In this document: one piece after another, positions 50,720-62,455 of the stretch
How positions within the stretch are numbered: position 1 is the stretch's first letter
Layout of the letters: the number at the start of each line of letters is the position of its first letter
Source of the DNA: Oxyruncus cristatus
Taxonomy: Eukaryota; Chordata; Aves; Passeriformes; Cotingidae
Assembly (NCBI GenBank): GCA_013399855.1
Contig: VXAY01002221.1
Location: forward strand, 92,014-156,013
Direction: 5' to 3'
DNA: 64,000 nt
Position numbers and translations under genes: made by a program
The notes under the pieces: generated by a model
What the model saw: the letters and a program-made list of their open reading frames with translations, nothing else
What the model was told of the DNA's origin: nothing
The model's database searches: none

Positions 50720-53078
50720 CTGAAAAGAGAAGGAAAATACTGGCAACCCCAAGTTTGTCTTCAAGGTGAGATGTAGAATATTAGAGTCTTGAATTCTAGA
50801 GAACAAAGTATGGGGGAAAAAGAATGGGTGAACAGGTTCCTCTCCAAATTTTACTGGTTTTCTTTTACTAGGTTCTGTTATTCATGAGTTGCAGATTGTA
50901 AAATCCTGCTCCTCTTGTATTGAAGAAAGGCATTAATTAAATTCCCAATGCAGATATTTCTTATTAAAGAGTGTCACAGAATCGTACTTTGAATAGTATT
51001 TTACAAATAGAGGTATTATGACTTCCATAAATGTCTCAGTATCTACCATTTTCCAGATGGGAAAACTGAGGGTGAAAGGGGTTTTTCTCTATGTTTAAAC
51101 AAGTGCAATTGGTGACAAACTTATGACAGTCTTAAAATATATTTTGCACTTAAAATCCCTGAAGGTACTCAGCTCAGGTATATACTGATTAGTCACATAG
51201 TTTGTATCCCTGAATACTGCTAAAGAAATGAAAATGTTTTTTTCTGCTACAATTTAAAGGTGTAAGGACATAAAAAACCTACAGAGGGTTTGCTTAGTTC
51301 CTCATGAAAATGAGATCAGAGCTCTTACAGAGATGTCAGGTCCAGTTTGTTACCTGAAGAAATACAGTAGAAAAATATGTTGAAAAAAAAAGTCTGAAGA
51401 TTATTTAAGATAAATAGAACCTTAAAATAGCATTTCAGTTATACTATTCGAGATACTACCGTGGAAGATCTAAGGCAGGGTGCTCCTGAAAACTCAGCAT
51501 ATCTACGATGCTTTCACCTCTCATCTTCTCCAGCTCCCTTGCAAGGGTTGTGAATGTTTAATGGACAAACAATGCCCTCTGTTTGCAGCAATGCTGTGAG
51601 GGGATCACAGCTCCCACAGCCCTCTGAGCACTCTCACACTGCTAGGCCAGGGAAAGCAGAGCTCTGGGAACACTGCACCCTCACCTGGGTGCTGCTGCTG
51701 CTTTTCCACGCTCTCCTTTTCTTCTCTCCTGGCAGCACATCCCAATTCTATCAGTGTCTCCACTGGAAGAGCTGTTTGTCATTCCACTTCCAGCTCATCC
51801 CTGAGATCCAGGCACAGGGAATGACCGTGGGACTGAAAGGGCAGCACAACCGCTACCACTGAGTTTATAAAGACCCATGGAAGGTCTGCAAATACTGTTT
51901 CCTAATAAACAATTCTCCTCCAGTTTGAAAGAGATATTTTTCCTTCTGTTTTTCTCCCCACTGAGGACATCAACTCCTAAAGAGTCACCTGTTCTCAGAG
52001 CATTTACCAGAAATAATCCTTTATAAGGATTAATCCTGACAGGATTTATAATATGACTTTATTTTCAAGACTCGTATGATCACTGTTAACTGTCAGGAAA
52101 GCGCTCCAGTTTGCAGCAGTGATGGAAACAAAATTAGTACTTTGCATGGTCATGATTCAAGCAATTACTGAACAGTGTATTAGAAGGATGCAACAACAAA
52201 ACCCAAGTAAGACCTGAAGGAGAAAAACACTTCATGCAAATTAAGTTTTGTGTTGTGAGGTTTAGCTCAAATCCCGCAGTAATAATTGTTTACTTTGCAA
52301 GGGCAAGGCCATGTGGGAAGGACAACATGTGTCAGGAGCAGGACTAACTGCTGCTCTTTCTGGGGTTTCAAACACAAAGAATTCCATGGTTTCAGAGACA
52401 AAGGGCAATTTCTTTCTGAGTGCTGCTATTTGTATGAATATACTTAATTTGTTTCCCTCCTCTTCCTGGGCATGAGATGAAATGATAAGTCAGAATCTTA
52501 ATAATAACCAAACTGATTCTAATAACCCCAGAAAATTAATAGTAATAAAAAATTACATATATATGCTTTTTCTTATTTTTAATCCCATGAGGATAAACAT
52601 TTACATTATATTGCTTTCAATCGCACAACTTGTCTGTAAGTAAACTAACTTATTGGTTTCCCTGAGCCAAAACATGTCAGGTTTAGAAAAATATTGGTCT
52701 CAAGAAAGTGATAGAAGATTAAAAATAATTTTGAAATATTCTTAATATCACTGAAACAAAACATTTTATCTAAATATAGTAAATCTACCAAAATGCTGAA
52801 ACAGGCACATAATACACATAATTACAATTAGCCCTTTAAAATTTCTTTTATTCTATATTCTGTATCAACTTGGAGCAAAACTTGTGCTGCATAAAATATA
52901 ATTAAACCCAATTCTTTTGCTGACAGTTTCTTATTTTCTCTGATGATAACATTTTTCTACTTTTCAGGAACTATTGAGTAGGGATAGCCCAATAGCTGTT
53001 CATATAATTAATTTGTGTACTGGGAATCACCATCAGATTTCCTATGATACAGCAAGTACAGGCACTGAGGGAGCCCAC
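50720..53078. other. Probable upstream intron or flank of the minus-strand gene
   Basis: This lies 5' of the first supported exon. It holds one weak exon candidate at 51685-51728 (minus) with a strong CAG|GTGAGG donor but a poor acceptor. The rest is AT-rich non-coding DNA. Confidence 0.4.
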
Positions 53079-53413
53079 AGAGTCACAGGATCCCAGAACA
53101 TGCTGAGCTGGAAGGGACCCACAAGGACCATCCAGTCCAACCCCTGGCCCTGCACAGGCCCATCCCCAAGAGTCCCACCCTGTGCCCCAGAGGACCATCC
53201 AAACCCTCCTGGAGCTCTGGCAGCCTTGGGGCTGTGCCCACTGCCCTGGGGAGCCTGGTCAGTGCCAACCACCCTCTGGGGAAGAACCTTGTCCTGAGAT
53301 CCAACCTGACCCTGCCCTGACACAGCTCCAGCCCTTCCCTGGGTGCTGTCCCTGGTCCCCCCAGAGCAGAGCTCAGTCCCTGCCCCTCCTCTGCCCCTGC
53401 CCAGGCAGTTGGA
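53079..53413 (-). mobile_element. CR1 LINE fragment, reverse orientation
   Basis: 'agtcacaggatcccagaaca' octamers, then 'gctggaagggacccacaagg', 'ctggagctctggcagccttg', 'ccctggggagcctggtcagt' and 'gtccctggtccccccagagc'. It is nearly identical over its length to the oppositely oriented copy at 59880-60410. It ends at the ambiguous base. Confidence 0.95.
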
Positions 53414-53414
53414 N
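53414..53414. other. Single ambiguous base (N)
   Basis: The only N in the window. It sits at the junction of two head-to-head CR1 copies, about 30 bp from a G-rich tract. Confidence 0.99.
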
Positions 53415-53415
53415 C

Positions 53416-53758
53416 CTTCTGGCTCTGCAACTCCCTGAGAGGAGGGGGGAACGGGGGGGGGGTCGGGCTCTGCTCCCAGGGAACAGGGACAGGAGGAGAG
53501 GGAACAGCTCCAGCTGGGCCAGGGGAGGTACAGGTTGGACATCAGGAGGGATTTCTCAACAAAAAGGGTGGTCAGGCCTTGGCAGGGGCTGCCCAGGGAG
53601 ATAGTGGAGTCCCCATCCTGGAGATGTTCAAGGAACCTGTGGACGTGGCACTTGGGGACAGGGTTTGGTGGCAAACATGGGGGTGGTGCTGGGCTGACAG
53701 TTGGACTTGATGATCTCAGAGGGTTTTTTCAACCTCAGCCATTCTCTGATTTTGTGAA
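53416..53758 (+). mobile_element. CR1 LINE fragment (rightward)
   Basis: 'gggctctgctcccagggaac', 'caggttggacatcaggaggg', 'gttggacttgatgatctcag' and 'caacctcagccattctctga' are CR1 tail blocks of the subfamily also seen at 6268 and 12322. Its 5' end abuts the reverse copy at 53079-53413, making a head-to-head pair. Confidence 0.92.
53441..53467 (+). repeat. G-rich tract with quadruplex potential
   Basis: Runs of G6, G10 and G3 are separated by short spacers within 27 bp, seen directly. The G6 and G10 runs can supply the extra G3 blocks needed for a four-run quadruplex. It lies inside the CR1 copy at 53416 and next to the N. Confidence 0.7.
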
Positions 53759-54370
53759 AATGCTGGCAAATGCTGGCGGTGGCGGCAGGAATGGGAGGGA
53801 GCAGCTGCTGTCAGCAGAGCAGACACATACAAACTGTGACAGGTGGGGCAGCTCCTGAATTTTGCTCACATTTACAGGTCTGGATTGGCAGAAATGTAGT
53901 GCTGGGACAGATCTGTTGTTCAGCCTTCTTTACCCCAAATAAGGCTTGTTTTTCCTAACTGAGCAATTGTTCACCTCCTATTGCTGAATAACATTGCAAG
54001 TCTGTTGTCACATCCCCCAGAAGCTTGTGTTCCCTTTAAAAAAACCTCTCCAACCTTTCCTAATAACGATTTTCTTCCACTGCCTGTTGTTTTGAAAAGG
54101 ATTTAAACAGGGTTTTTTTATTATTTTATTTTCATTTATTTTATTTCATTTTTAATTAATTATCACTCTTTGGGGGCACCATGATTGGGATCTTAGCAGA
54201 CCTCTGGAAAGTGACATGTTGTCACACAAGCTATTTTGTTGTTTTACATAAAATGTTCTAGTTTTATGTAAGAATTTTTCATCATTGCAGTGGAATTCCA
54301 AAGAGAATTAGTGGACCTTTTGAAATGTGTTCTATTGTACCATATTTCCACTCATTTAATTATTTGTTTT
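53759..54370. other. Non-coding spacer between CR1 copies
   Basis: It includes a T/TTA-rich low-complexity tract at 54112-54162. No gene is recognised. Confidence 0.55.
54112..54162. repeat. T-rich low-complexity tract
   Basis: About 50 bp of 'ttattttatttt' type sequence, seen directly. No coding content. Confidence 0.85.
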
Positions 54371-54665
54371 CATAAAATGATAGAGTCATTAAGGTTGGAA
54401 AAAACTTCCTAAGTCACCTAGTGCAACCTTTGCTTGAATCCCGCCATGGCCACTAAACCATATCCCTTAGCACCACGTCCAATCATTTTTTGACCTCTTA
54501 AAGGGATTGTGACTCCACCACTGCCCTCTCCAGTCTGTTCCAATGCTCAATCTCTTTCAGGAAAACATTTTTCCCCAAAACCTGGACCTCCCCTGGCACA
54601 ACCTGAGGCCATTTTCCCCTGTTCTATCACTAATTGCCCTGGAAAAAAGGCTGCTCCCCCATTTT
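54371..54665 (-). mobile_element. CR1 LINE fragment, reverse orientation, older subfamily
   Basis: 'gatagagtcattaaggttgg', 'aatcattttttgacctctta', 'actccaccactgccctctcc', 'gtctgttccaatgctcaatc' and 'aacctgaggccattttcccc' follow the reversed CR1 consensus. It is the same subfamily as the short piece at 15440. It is more diverged than the copies at 53079 or 59880. Confidence 0.9.
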
Positions 54666-55849
54666 GTGTGTATTCAGATGTATTTTTCAGTCCAGTACCT
54701 CGCATTTCATCCCGTGCCATATTTTCAATTTTCAACCACTTTTCTGGTTTCTGTAAGTCTTCCAAAGTACTTGGCAAAGCCCTCAGCTTAGTGTATTTTA
54801 TGGATATACTTTCATTCTACTCAATAATAAGATTTTAAAAAAAATGACCAGGTTCAGGATAATTTCTGCTGGATCCCTTGTAATGTGATAATGCACCTCT
54901 AACAACAAATCCTTTGCAAGGGATCTAGGTCCTACTCCTGCATTCAGACAAATGACTGTAATCACTCTTTCTGTGCCTGGATACACAAAGCTTCATCCTT
55001 TTTTGGGGCAGTAGATGGACAGCAATAGATTAAACTGCAGCATGAAAGACTCCAAGCTGATCCATAGCACAGAGGTTTTTCCACTTCAGGATAATTACTG
55101 GGGCTACAGAGTTTCTGTGGCAAAGGACAAGATTGTGGAACCTGCAGTGAGGGCTTAAATCATTCCATGCAACAATCTTTTCTCTTCTTGTATGTTGTCA
55201 AAGTGCAATTTGTGTATACAGAAAACCAAAATTTACATCTTATGTTTTATATTTTTTAATATTTTTTCACATAAGTGAAAACCTACTAAACTATTAACCA
55301 GATAATAGATTAAAAATTACAGTATAATTGAAAATATTTGATTTATAACCACTTTAATTTTTTTTTACCTTTTATACTTTTAACTTTTCCTTGGTTCACT
55401 ATGGCATGGATGTAAAGATGTGGAGGATATTTTTTCCTGTAACTTTCTTCAGTTTCAGAAATTTCATTACTTATCACACGATCCAGCAATGACACATAGG
55501 AGCACTTACAACAAAATCAAGGCTTTTAATAACAAAAAAGGCTTGGATTGCTACAATTCTTTTTATTTCTGTTTCAAGGAAAAATCAGAGAGGAAATTAA
55601 ATCACTTGCTGTCCTAATTAGCATTTAAATAGCCTCTATTTGGCAGTGGATTTCATGCTCTTATTTAGGCTAAAGAGGTGAAGAAAGCATTTGTACCTGT
55701 CTGTGCAGCTGCTGCCGGGTGAAGTTTCTCCTGAAAGGATGCAGGGATTCATGACTATGTTCAGAGTCGTTGGATCTAAGACTGCTCTAAATTCTTCATA
55801 TCAAGGGCATCTTTGGTCTCATCCAGATTCAGACCAGGAAAATTAATGT
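54666..55849. other. Non-coding DNA, nothing recognised
   Basis: AT-rich sequence with short frames only. The first ~150 bp may be further diverged CR1 but cannot be called. Confidence 0.5.
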
Positions 55850-56070
55850 GAGATTTATGGAAGAAATTGTCCCCTGTGAGGGTGGGGAGGCCCTGGCACG
55901 GGTTGCCCAGAGGAGCTGTGGCTGCCCCTGGATCCCTGGAAGTGTCCAAGGCCAGGTTGGACGGGGCTTGGAGCAACCTGGGCTAGTGGAAGGTGTCCCT
56001 GCCCAGGGCAGGGGGTGGCACTGGATGGGCTTGAAGGTCCTTCCAACCCAAACCATTCCATGATTCTATA
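55850..56070 (+). mobile_element. CR1 LINE fragment (rightward)
   Basis: 'gaaattgtcccctgtgaggg', 'tggggaggccctggcacggg', 'ctggatccctggaagtgtcc', 'ggggtggcactggatgggct' and octamers 'ccattccatgattctata'. It is a close relative of the copies at 10215 and 39472. Confidence 0.95.
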
Positions 56071-59000
56071 AAGTAAGATAAATATAGGCCTTACTTTTTC
56101 AGACAACACATTTAACACTTGACTGTTCCTCTTGCAGAAAGTAGTAACTCATCTCCCATCCAATGCTTTTATTTAGTTAAGAGCATTAGGAAGTTCTGTG
56201 TTTTTAATCTGGAACTATATGGACAATTTTATTGCCCTGATTCTCTGTTCAGTTCACTGGTGTAATTCCACTGGTTCTTTGAGATATTTGCAATTTACTC
56301 CACTGGAAGAAAGAAGAATGCCAGGACTATTTTTCATAAACCAGCACTCCAGATTTATTTTGGAATTAATAAAAATAATTGTGCTAAAGCAGAAGCATCC
56401 TTTGTTATGATAGAAAATAAAACTGAAACATTTTTATGTGCTGAATAAGAATTCCTGGCTTTATTTTTTTGCCTGCAAGGAGAGAACAGAGTATTTCCTT
56501 ATACTGTTGAAACAACACTTAGATAGGAGGATAACATTTAGATACAAAGAAGATCAGCTGCATATTCCCCGAAGAGCTAAGCCATAAACAAACAAATAAC
56601 ACAGCAAAGTACTTCAGAAAATATTTTGTTTTACATTCTACTGCTTTCAACAATTTGAATTGCTACAGACAACAATAGTGTAGTTGTTATATTTCACAAT
56701 ACCAAGACAGCATTTATGCATATCTGTGTGAGATTTACACTTGCGTGAAGCCAAACTTATCCCAGGGTGTTGGGAGAAACAAATGCCATTATAAATTCAA
56801 GTGCAGGTTAACTAACTGCCATCCCTCTGTGATGTAAATAGCACTGCTGGCATGTGCTCTGCAGGAATGGGGTGGAAATAAGGGAGAGACAAAATCCCTC
56901 TTCTTTGGAAGGATAAACTTGTAAATTGTTTAGAAAGTGAGCCAGATAATCTCCACTGTAGAAGATTAAGTTTATACAGTGTTCTTTCTGGAAAAGGAAC
57001 TATTCTACACATTATGTGCAGATTCATAGATAAGGCTTTGGATCAGTATTTCTTTGAGAAGGTATTTGAGAATATATGGAGAATATATATTTTGTCAGAA
57101 CCATTCAGGAGGTTCAGACAGTCAGGACGAACATCAGCTTTTGTGTTGAGTAGATGGGAATTTGGGGTCTCTGTGGCACGAATCATAAGCATCAGTAACA
57201 TCCCAGAAACAAGCAAACCCTTTCCAAAGAGAGAGCTCACATTCTCTTCTCTGCCACACTATCCAGGTCAGAAAGTGTTTAGGTTGGATCCAAGTATGGG
57301 ACAGGAGGAGGTTGTACCTGCCCACTGTGCTCTGTAAGTGCTCTCAGCATACTGGGCCTCACTTCTCCAAATAAGAACTAAGGGGAATATAGCAGTCCCT
57401 TAAAATTTGAAATCACTGCTCACAGTGTGGGTTTGTCTGTGTTCCTCTCTGTTGCCCAGCACTACAGAGCAATTTGTAGTTCTGAAACAGCAATTATCAA
57501 AATAGTAATAAAAGACATTTCAAAGCCTTTGAGACTGTGAGCTGTAGCACAACCAGAAGATGAAGAATTTTAGCAGTTAGTGTTTCCTTTCTGATTTATC
57601 TGGGAGTATCCATCAACATTGAATCGATGAATCCTCTATTATGTTTTATTTTCTCCAGCAGACCTGTATGCTTATTTATTCTTCATAAACTGTCTTTTCA
57701 TGTGTTGATTTATGCACTAAAACACTCCACAGATTCAGCTTTCTTCCTTATCTCTGCAAGAAACCTGGTCTATTCTTTTTATTTTTAATCAGGACACAAA
57801 GAGAAGGAAGAAGAACTTGATTTTCATGTTGATTTTGAAGCAGTAACAGGTATAGTCAAATCTCTAAAGCCCATCCTCAGAGAGAGCTCCAGAGATTATG
57901 AGTTTCATTTTCTTAGAAATTTCCAGAATCATGAGGTCAGGTCCAATTAACTACAGGGACAGGACTATGATATCTATTGGCTCTGAAGGTCAGGCAAAAA
58001 GACTGTAAAGACCTTTCTCCTTCTCTTTGTCATAACTCTTCTTATTGTGTTGAAAAACGCTTTTCCAGGGCAGTCCTCCATTTTAAAGGTTAACTGCTGT
58101 TTTAGCTCGAGGTAAGATACCTGCTCCTCTGAAAGTGTTCTGGGAAACAGAGTGAAGGTATTTAGTGCATTGTGGAAAAAATGGGAAACAGTTTTTTACC
58201 CCAAAGTTGAAATCCAAACCTTTTCCTCCCACTGAATGTCAGACAACATTGTTTTTTAAAACAGTTGCAAATAAATTGAAAGAAACACAAGAAACTTCCA
58301 GTCAGAGGAATTTTTTGGATTTCATTTGTCTTCCTCCAGTCTAAACAAATGCACCATTTTATCAATCATGTTGCCTAGATAATAAATGATTCCTGTGAGC
58401 AGGCGTGAACTGAGAGAAAAGGATGTTTTGAGCTTGCCAAACTCTCCACCGTTCCTGTAAGTGCATTTCTCCAGGCCAGTTACTCCTCTGCACTGCTGGC
58501 ATGATCGAGCTGCTTCCCAGGCAGAAGGTAAATAAGATTAAGTCATTAAGAGCTGTTAGTTTTGTGCAAATACCTTTACATGCACATAGGGCTGGCTAAA
58601 TGTGGGGATGGTGAGGTCATGAAGGAGTGCTCACAGGGGTGTTCCAAGTGTATCACAAACCGATAGTAAAAGGCAAACACAACACCACAGCTCAAGATAC
58701 AGAAATAATTCCCTTTTCCCTGGATTTTATCAGAGGAGGAATTTTTCAGTACACGCGTTATGGAGACATGGACAAAAGGAAAATCACCTTTCTTTCTCTT
58801 GTGTCCCTTTGGTGTTCATGACAGAGGAGAAGTTTCAAATCACTGATGTCACAGTATTTCACACAGTAATCTGACTATGAGTAGTCATAAAAAAGAAATA
58901 CATTCTAGGTATAAAATATATACTTTTTATTAAAATTTATTCATACATTTATACATATTTCATATGCATAATGCAAGAAGATAATGAAGCTGATACTGAT

Positions 59001-59879
59001 GAACTGTAGTTCTGGAAGTAGAATTTCAAGTGCTAGGAAGCTGATAAGGTGAAAAAGACATAGAAAGGCAAAAAAGTGACTAGGATGTTTCAAAGGAATA
59101 GTGTCTTAAGACAAAAAGAAATCCTAACAATAGTGTTTATTCATTGTAAGGTAAAAAACTGTAAACAACAATATGGAAAATATACATATGTTCAGAAGAC
59201 TTTTCTGTTTTGACCTTGGGAAAATTCCAGACCATTGTGAGCATATATGTAATGAAGAAACACTTTCCATCTTAGCAAGGGGAAATATGTTTAAAAGGAT
59301 CTTATATCTTGAATGTTTTTCTTTCTGATCACCACATCTAGATAATTGAAATTTTAAGGGACATAAATGAGATGTGTTCTGTACTATCAGGCCCAGCTTC
59401 TTCTCTTCCTCAAGGGAGGCTGTTCTGTTTACTTTGCTCATGTTGATGTCTTTTTCCCTATCATCAAGATTTTATAGAAAGGTAGATATTTTCAGAAGAC
59501 TTCTCAGTCACTATATAACTAAGTCCCTTCTTCTTCACCTTGAATAGAAAAATGAACCGTAACAAGCATTTAGTAAAGGTAGTGGCAGATTTTCAGATTA
59601 TTATTATTATTGCTTAATTGATTACAATAAACATTGAAAAGTTTATGACCTATGCTGGTAAGGAGAATGTTTTCACCTGACAATCTATAAATAACACAGC
59701 CTTGGTTACTACCTGATCCTGGTGCTGTCCACAGCTGGGTGAATCCTCTCTTTAAGAGCCTTTTTTTTTCTTTTTTGATAGCAAATATTTTCTGTACTTG
59801 CTATGTTAGAACTGCCAACAGGTAGCTGTGAAGTAATAGGATATTGCTGCTGTGGAACCCTCTTTTATCAAACTGATCG
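56071..59879. other. Non-coding DNA; one weak exon candidate
   Basis: A minus-strand segment at 57318-57377 has a good acceptor ('ctatattccccttag') and donor (CAG|GTACAA) and an open phase-1-to-1 frame, but it is only 60 bp. The remainder is AT-rich with no repeat family recognised. Confidence 0.45.
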
Positions 59880-60410
59880 GATTGTGGTATAGCTGGGGCC
59901 CAGTGCTGCAATATAAGGAAGGTATTGAGCCATTAGAGAGCGTCCAAAGCCAAAAAGATGGAGAAGAGCCTTGATCTGAAGCTGTGTGAGGACACTGAGG
60001 GCACTGGGTGTGTTCAGCTGGAGAAGAGGAGACTGAGGGGAGACCTCAGTGCAGTTCCAACTGCCTGGGCAGGGGCAGAGGAGGGGCAGGACTGAGCTCT
60101 GCTCTGGGGGGACCAGGGACAGCACCCAGGGAAGGGCTGGAGCTGTGTCAGGGCAGGGTCAGGTTGGATCTCAGGACAAGGTTCTTCCCCCACAGGGTGG
60201 TTGGCACTGACCAGGCTCCCCAGGGCAGTGGGCACAGCCCCAAGGCTGCCAGAGCTCCAGGAGGCTTTGGATGGTCCTCTGGGGCACAGGGTGGGGACTC
60301 TTGGGGATGGGCCTGTGCAGGGCCAGGGGTTGGACTGGATGGTCCTTGTGGGTCCCTTCCAACTCAGCATATTCTGGGATTCTGGGATCCTGGGATTCTG
60401 TGATTCTCTG
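59880..60410 (+). mobile_element. CR1 LINE fragment, longest 3' tail copy here
   Basis: It begins 'gggcccagtgctgcaatata', aligning with the CR1 'gggccccagtacaagaagga' block. It continues through 'gttcagctggagaagaggag', 'caaggctgccagagctccag' and 'gtccttgtgggtcccttcca' to octamers (attctgggattctgggatcc). At about 530 bp it is the longest 3' CR1 copy in the window and looks young. A 131-codon frame across it is repeat-derived. Confidence 0.95.
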
Positions 60411-62394
60411 TACCTACACAGCCTGACTCCTGTGGAGGAATAAGCCTGGGTACAATTTCCCCCAAATGCTGCAGTCATACATGGCTTTTGTGTCAAGTGG
60501 GATGGAGGAGACGTGGCTGATGGTGCTCTGGCCCATGAGTCAGGCAGCTGAGCTGTCCCTGGCTGTGTCCGTGCAGCTGGCAGCCCACCCCACCCCAGTC
60601 ACACACCAGGGCCTGGTGCAAATCATGAGCATTGCAATGTCTTATTGACCTTTTTCTTCTGCAGTTGAATATAAAATGAAACATACCTCATCTTGGCCTT
60701 ATTTAAGCTATGGCTTCAGGCATTAGAAATCCTCGAGCTTTTAAGGAAGGTAGCAGGAGAAAAACACCATATATTCGCTCGTTGAGCTCTTCTGCCAACA
60801 GAGTAACTTGTAGCAAAGGAAAGCATTGGATTCAGAATCCCACTGTCACTCCAGCCCAGTCAAAGCAGACATGTTCCACCATGTTGAAGGATGTGTGAAG
60901 TTGTCTCATTAAGAGAAAGCATCACAGAAGAGTTCTTTCGTATTAGAAGTGATATGGAGTTCATTTTCCCAGAGTGTTCTCCACGCTGTGGCACAATGTT
61001 GTTTGATAACATTAATGCTTACTGATACTATTGATGATACTATTTTATGAAACACACAAGTTACTTACAATGTGGCCTAACATTGCTAATTTTTCCTGGG
61101 TTCTCTTTTGTGTATGGGTGACCTTAGGAGAGACTGTTGTAGTTAAGAAGAATCCATCAGACTCACAGTAAACCTCTTTGTAGGCTGATTCAGTCATCTG
61201 CAATAGCAGAGATTATATTCCCATTTCAAATCTCCTACATACCACAATTTTAGAGTACAATGGCATTTTTTAAATTTCTTTCATCTACATGTTTTATACA
61301 GAGCTTTCCCCATATCTCCCTGTACCATATGATTTCAATGAATGGAGTGGTAGAAGCAAATGTATAATTTATGTAAACATTTGGAAAAGAAGCTATGGCT
61401 TGAAACTCAAAGGACACATTGACAGCCCTTGCTGGCCTGCTGCCCTTGGAGTCCTTTCAGATCCACTTGCAATTTAAGCTTCTTTCAAGATAAAATCTTG
61501 TCCTCAACTTGTATGGAACTTTACTAGGGAGTGTTTCATGTCATAATGTTAACTGTTTCCTGAGATTAAACATCACTCTCAATGTCTTAGAATAACAATA
61601 TAAATCAAAAATGTTAGGAAATAATTAAAAAAATAGTGTTGAAATGACAACTGTGTTTTCAATTGTGCTTGTTTTCACCCCACACTGACTCCCTGACTGG
61701 TCATTCTTCAACCCAGTGTTCTCTGAGTAGAACTGATGGCAGGAGAGCCCCTCCAGCAGCCAGAGGCTGTGCCATCCTGCAGTCCAGCTGGTCAGAGCTG
61801 GCACTGCTGGGCTCCAGGGCTCCTGTGTATGCATTACCCAACAGCCAGGAGACAGATTTTGGGTAGAACATACAAATCCATAGTTCTGCTGTGCAGGAAG
61901 ATGGAGAGAACGCTGCCCATGGTCTCTGGCATTACCTATGATAATAATATAATTCCATTATGGGTTTCATGCTGGGAGCCAGACTGACTGATTTCCTCTG
62001 TCCTGCACAAGCCCAGGAACTCTGAGCCATCATCCCTCTCTGCACCAGGCTTTGCCCTGAGCATTAAGAACTCCATCCAATGGGTAACATATTGTTGGGG
62101 CTGAAAATATCTGGGCAGCACAGGGGGTACCACCTGCTATTTACTTCTTGAGCAGCTGCTGCTCTTGGCTCTTCCACAGAAGAGGAGGAGGAGGAGTAGG
62201 AAAGAATGAGCTTCTCATACCTGTGGTGTTTGTTCTCAGTGGATAATTGGTTTTCCTTGTCCAGCAGCCAGCACTGATGCCATGCTATGTTGTGGGGGTG
62301 TTCTCCTGATGAATGGCACTCCAGTGACTTTGGAAGGCAGGATTTTCTCTGCTCAGAAGTTTATTAACTCTGCCAGGCCTGCTCATCTGCCTCT
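60411..62394. other. Non-coding DNA, nothing recognised
   Basis: Open frames are at most 83 codons and none resembles a known family. No repeat recognised. Confidence 0.55.
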
Positions 62395-62455
62395 AGTACC
62401 AAATGTGCATTATTCCCCCTTGATTTCCAAAGAGGAATAATGCACATTTAGTACC
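62395..62455. repeat. Near-perfect inverted repeat (hairpin), possible miRNA precursor or small palindromic element
   Basis: The arms 62395-62418 and 62432-62455 pair at 21 of 24 positions, including an uninterrupted 16-bp core (62401-62416 with its partner, 'aaatgtgcattattcc'), around a 13-nt loop. A transcript from either strand would fold into a compact stem-loop of about 60 nt, within the size of a short pre-miRNA. The motif 'tagtaccaaa' occurs directly at both ends (62394-62403 and 62449-62458). Alternatives are a palindromic transposon remnant or a chance duplication-inversion. No miRNA family is assigned. Confidence 0.6.

Noticed and set aside
51302..51360. 25-bp mini-exon candidate on the minus strand with a strong acceptor and a TCT|GTAAGA donor
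   Set aside because: In the phase needed for the next exon the frame contains TAA.
53042..53674. 210-codon minus-strand frame with an X residue
   Set aside because: It is translated from CR1 repeats and the ambiguous base. The peptide repeats in other frames at 14996, 32337 and 60008, all CR1.
59868..60496. Long frames on both strands (131 and 160 codons)
   Set aside because: They lie inside the young GC-rich CR1 copy at 59880-60410, which has few stop codons in several frames.
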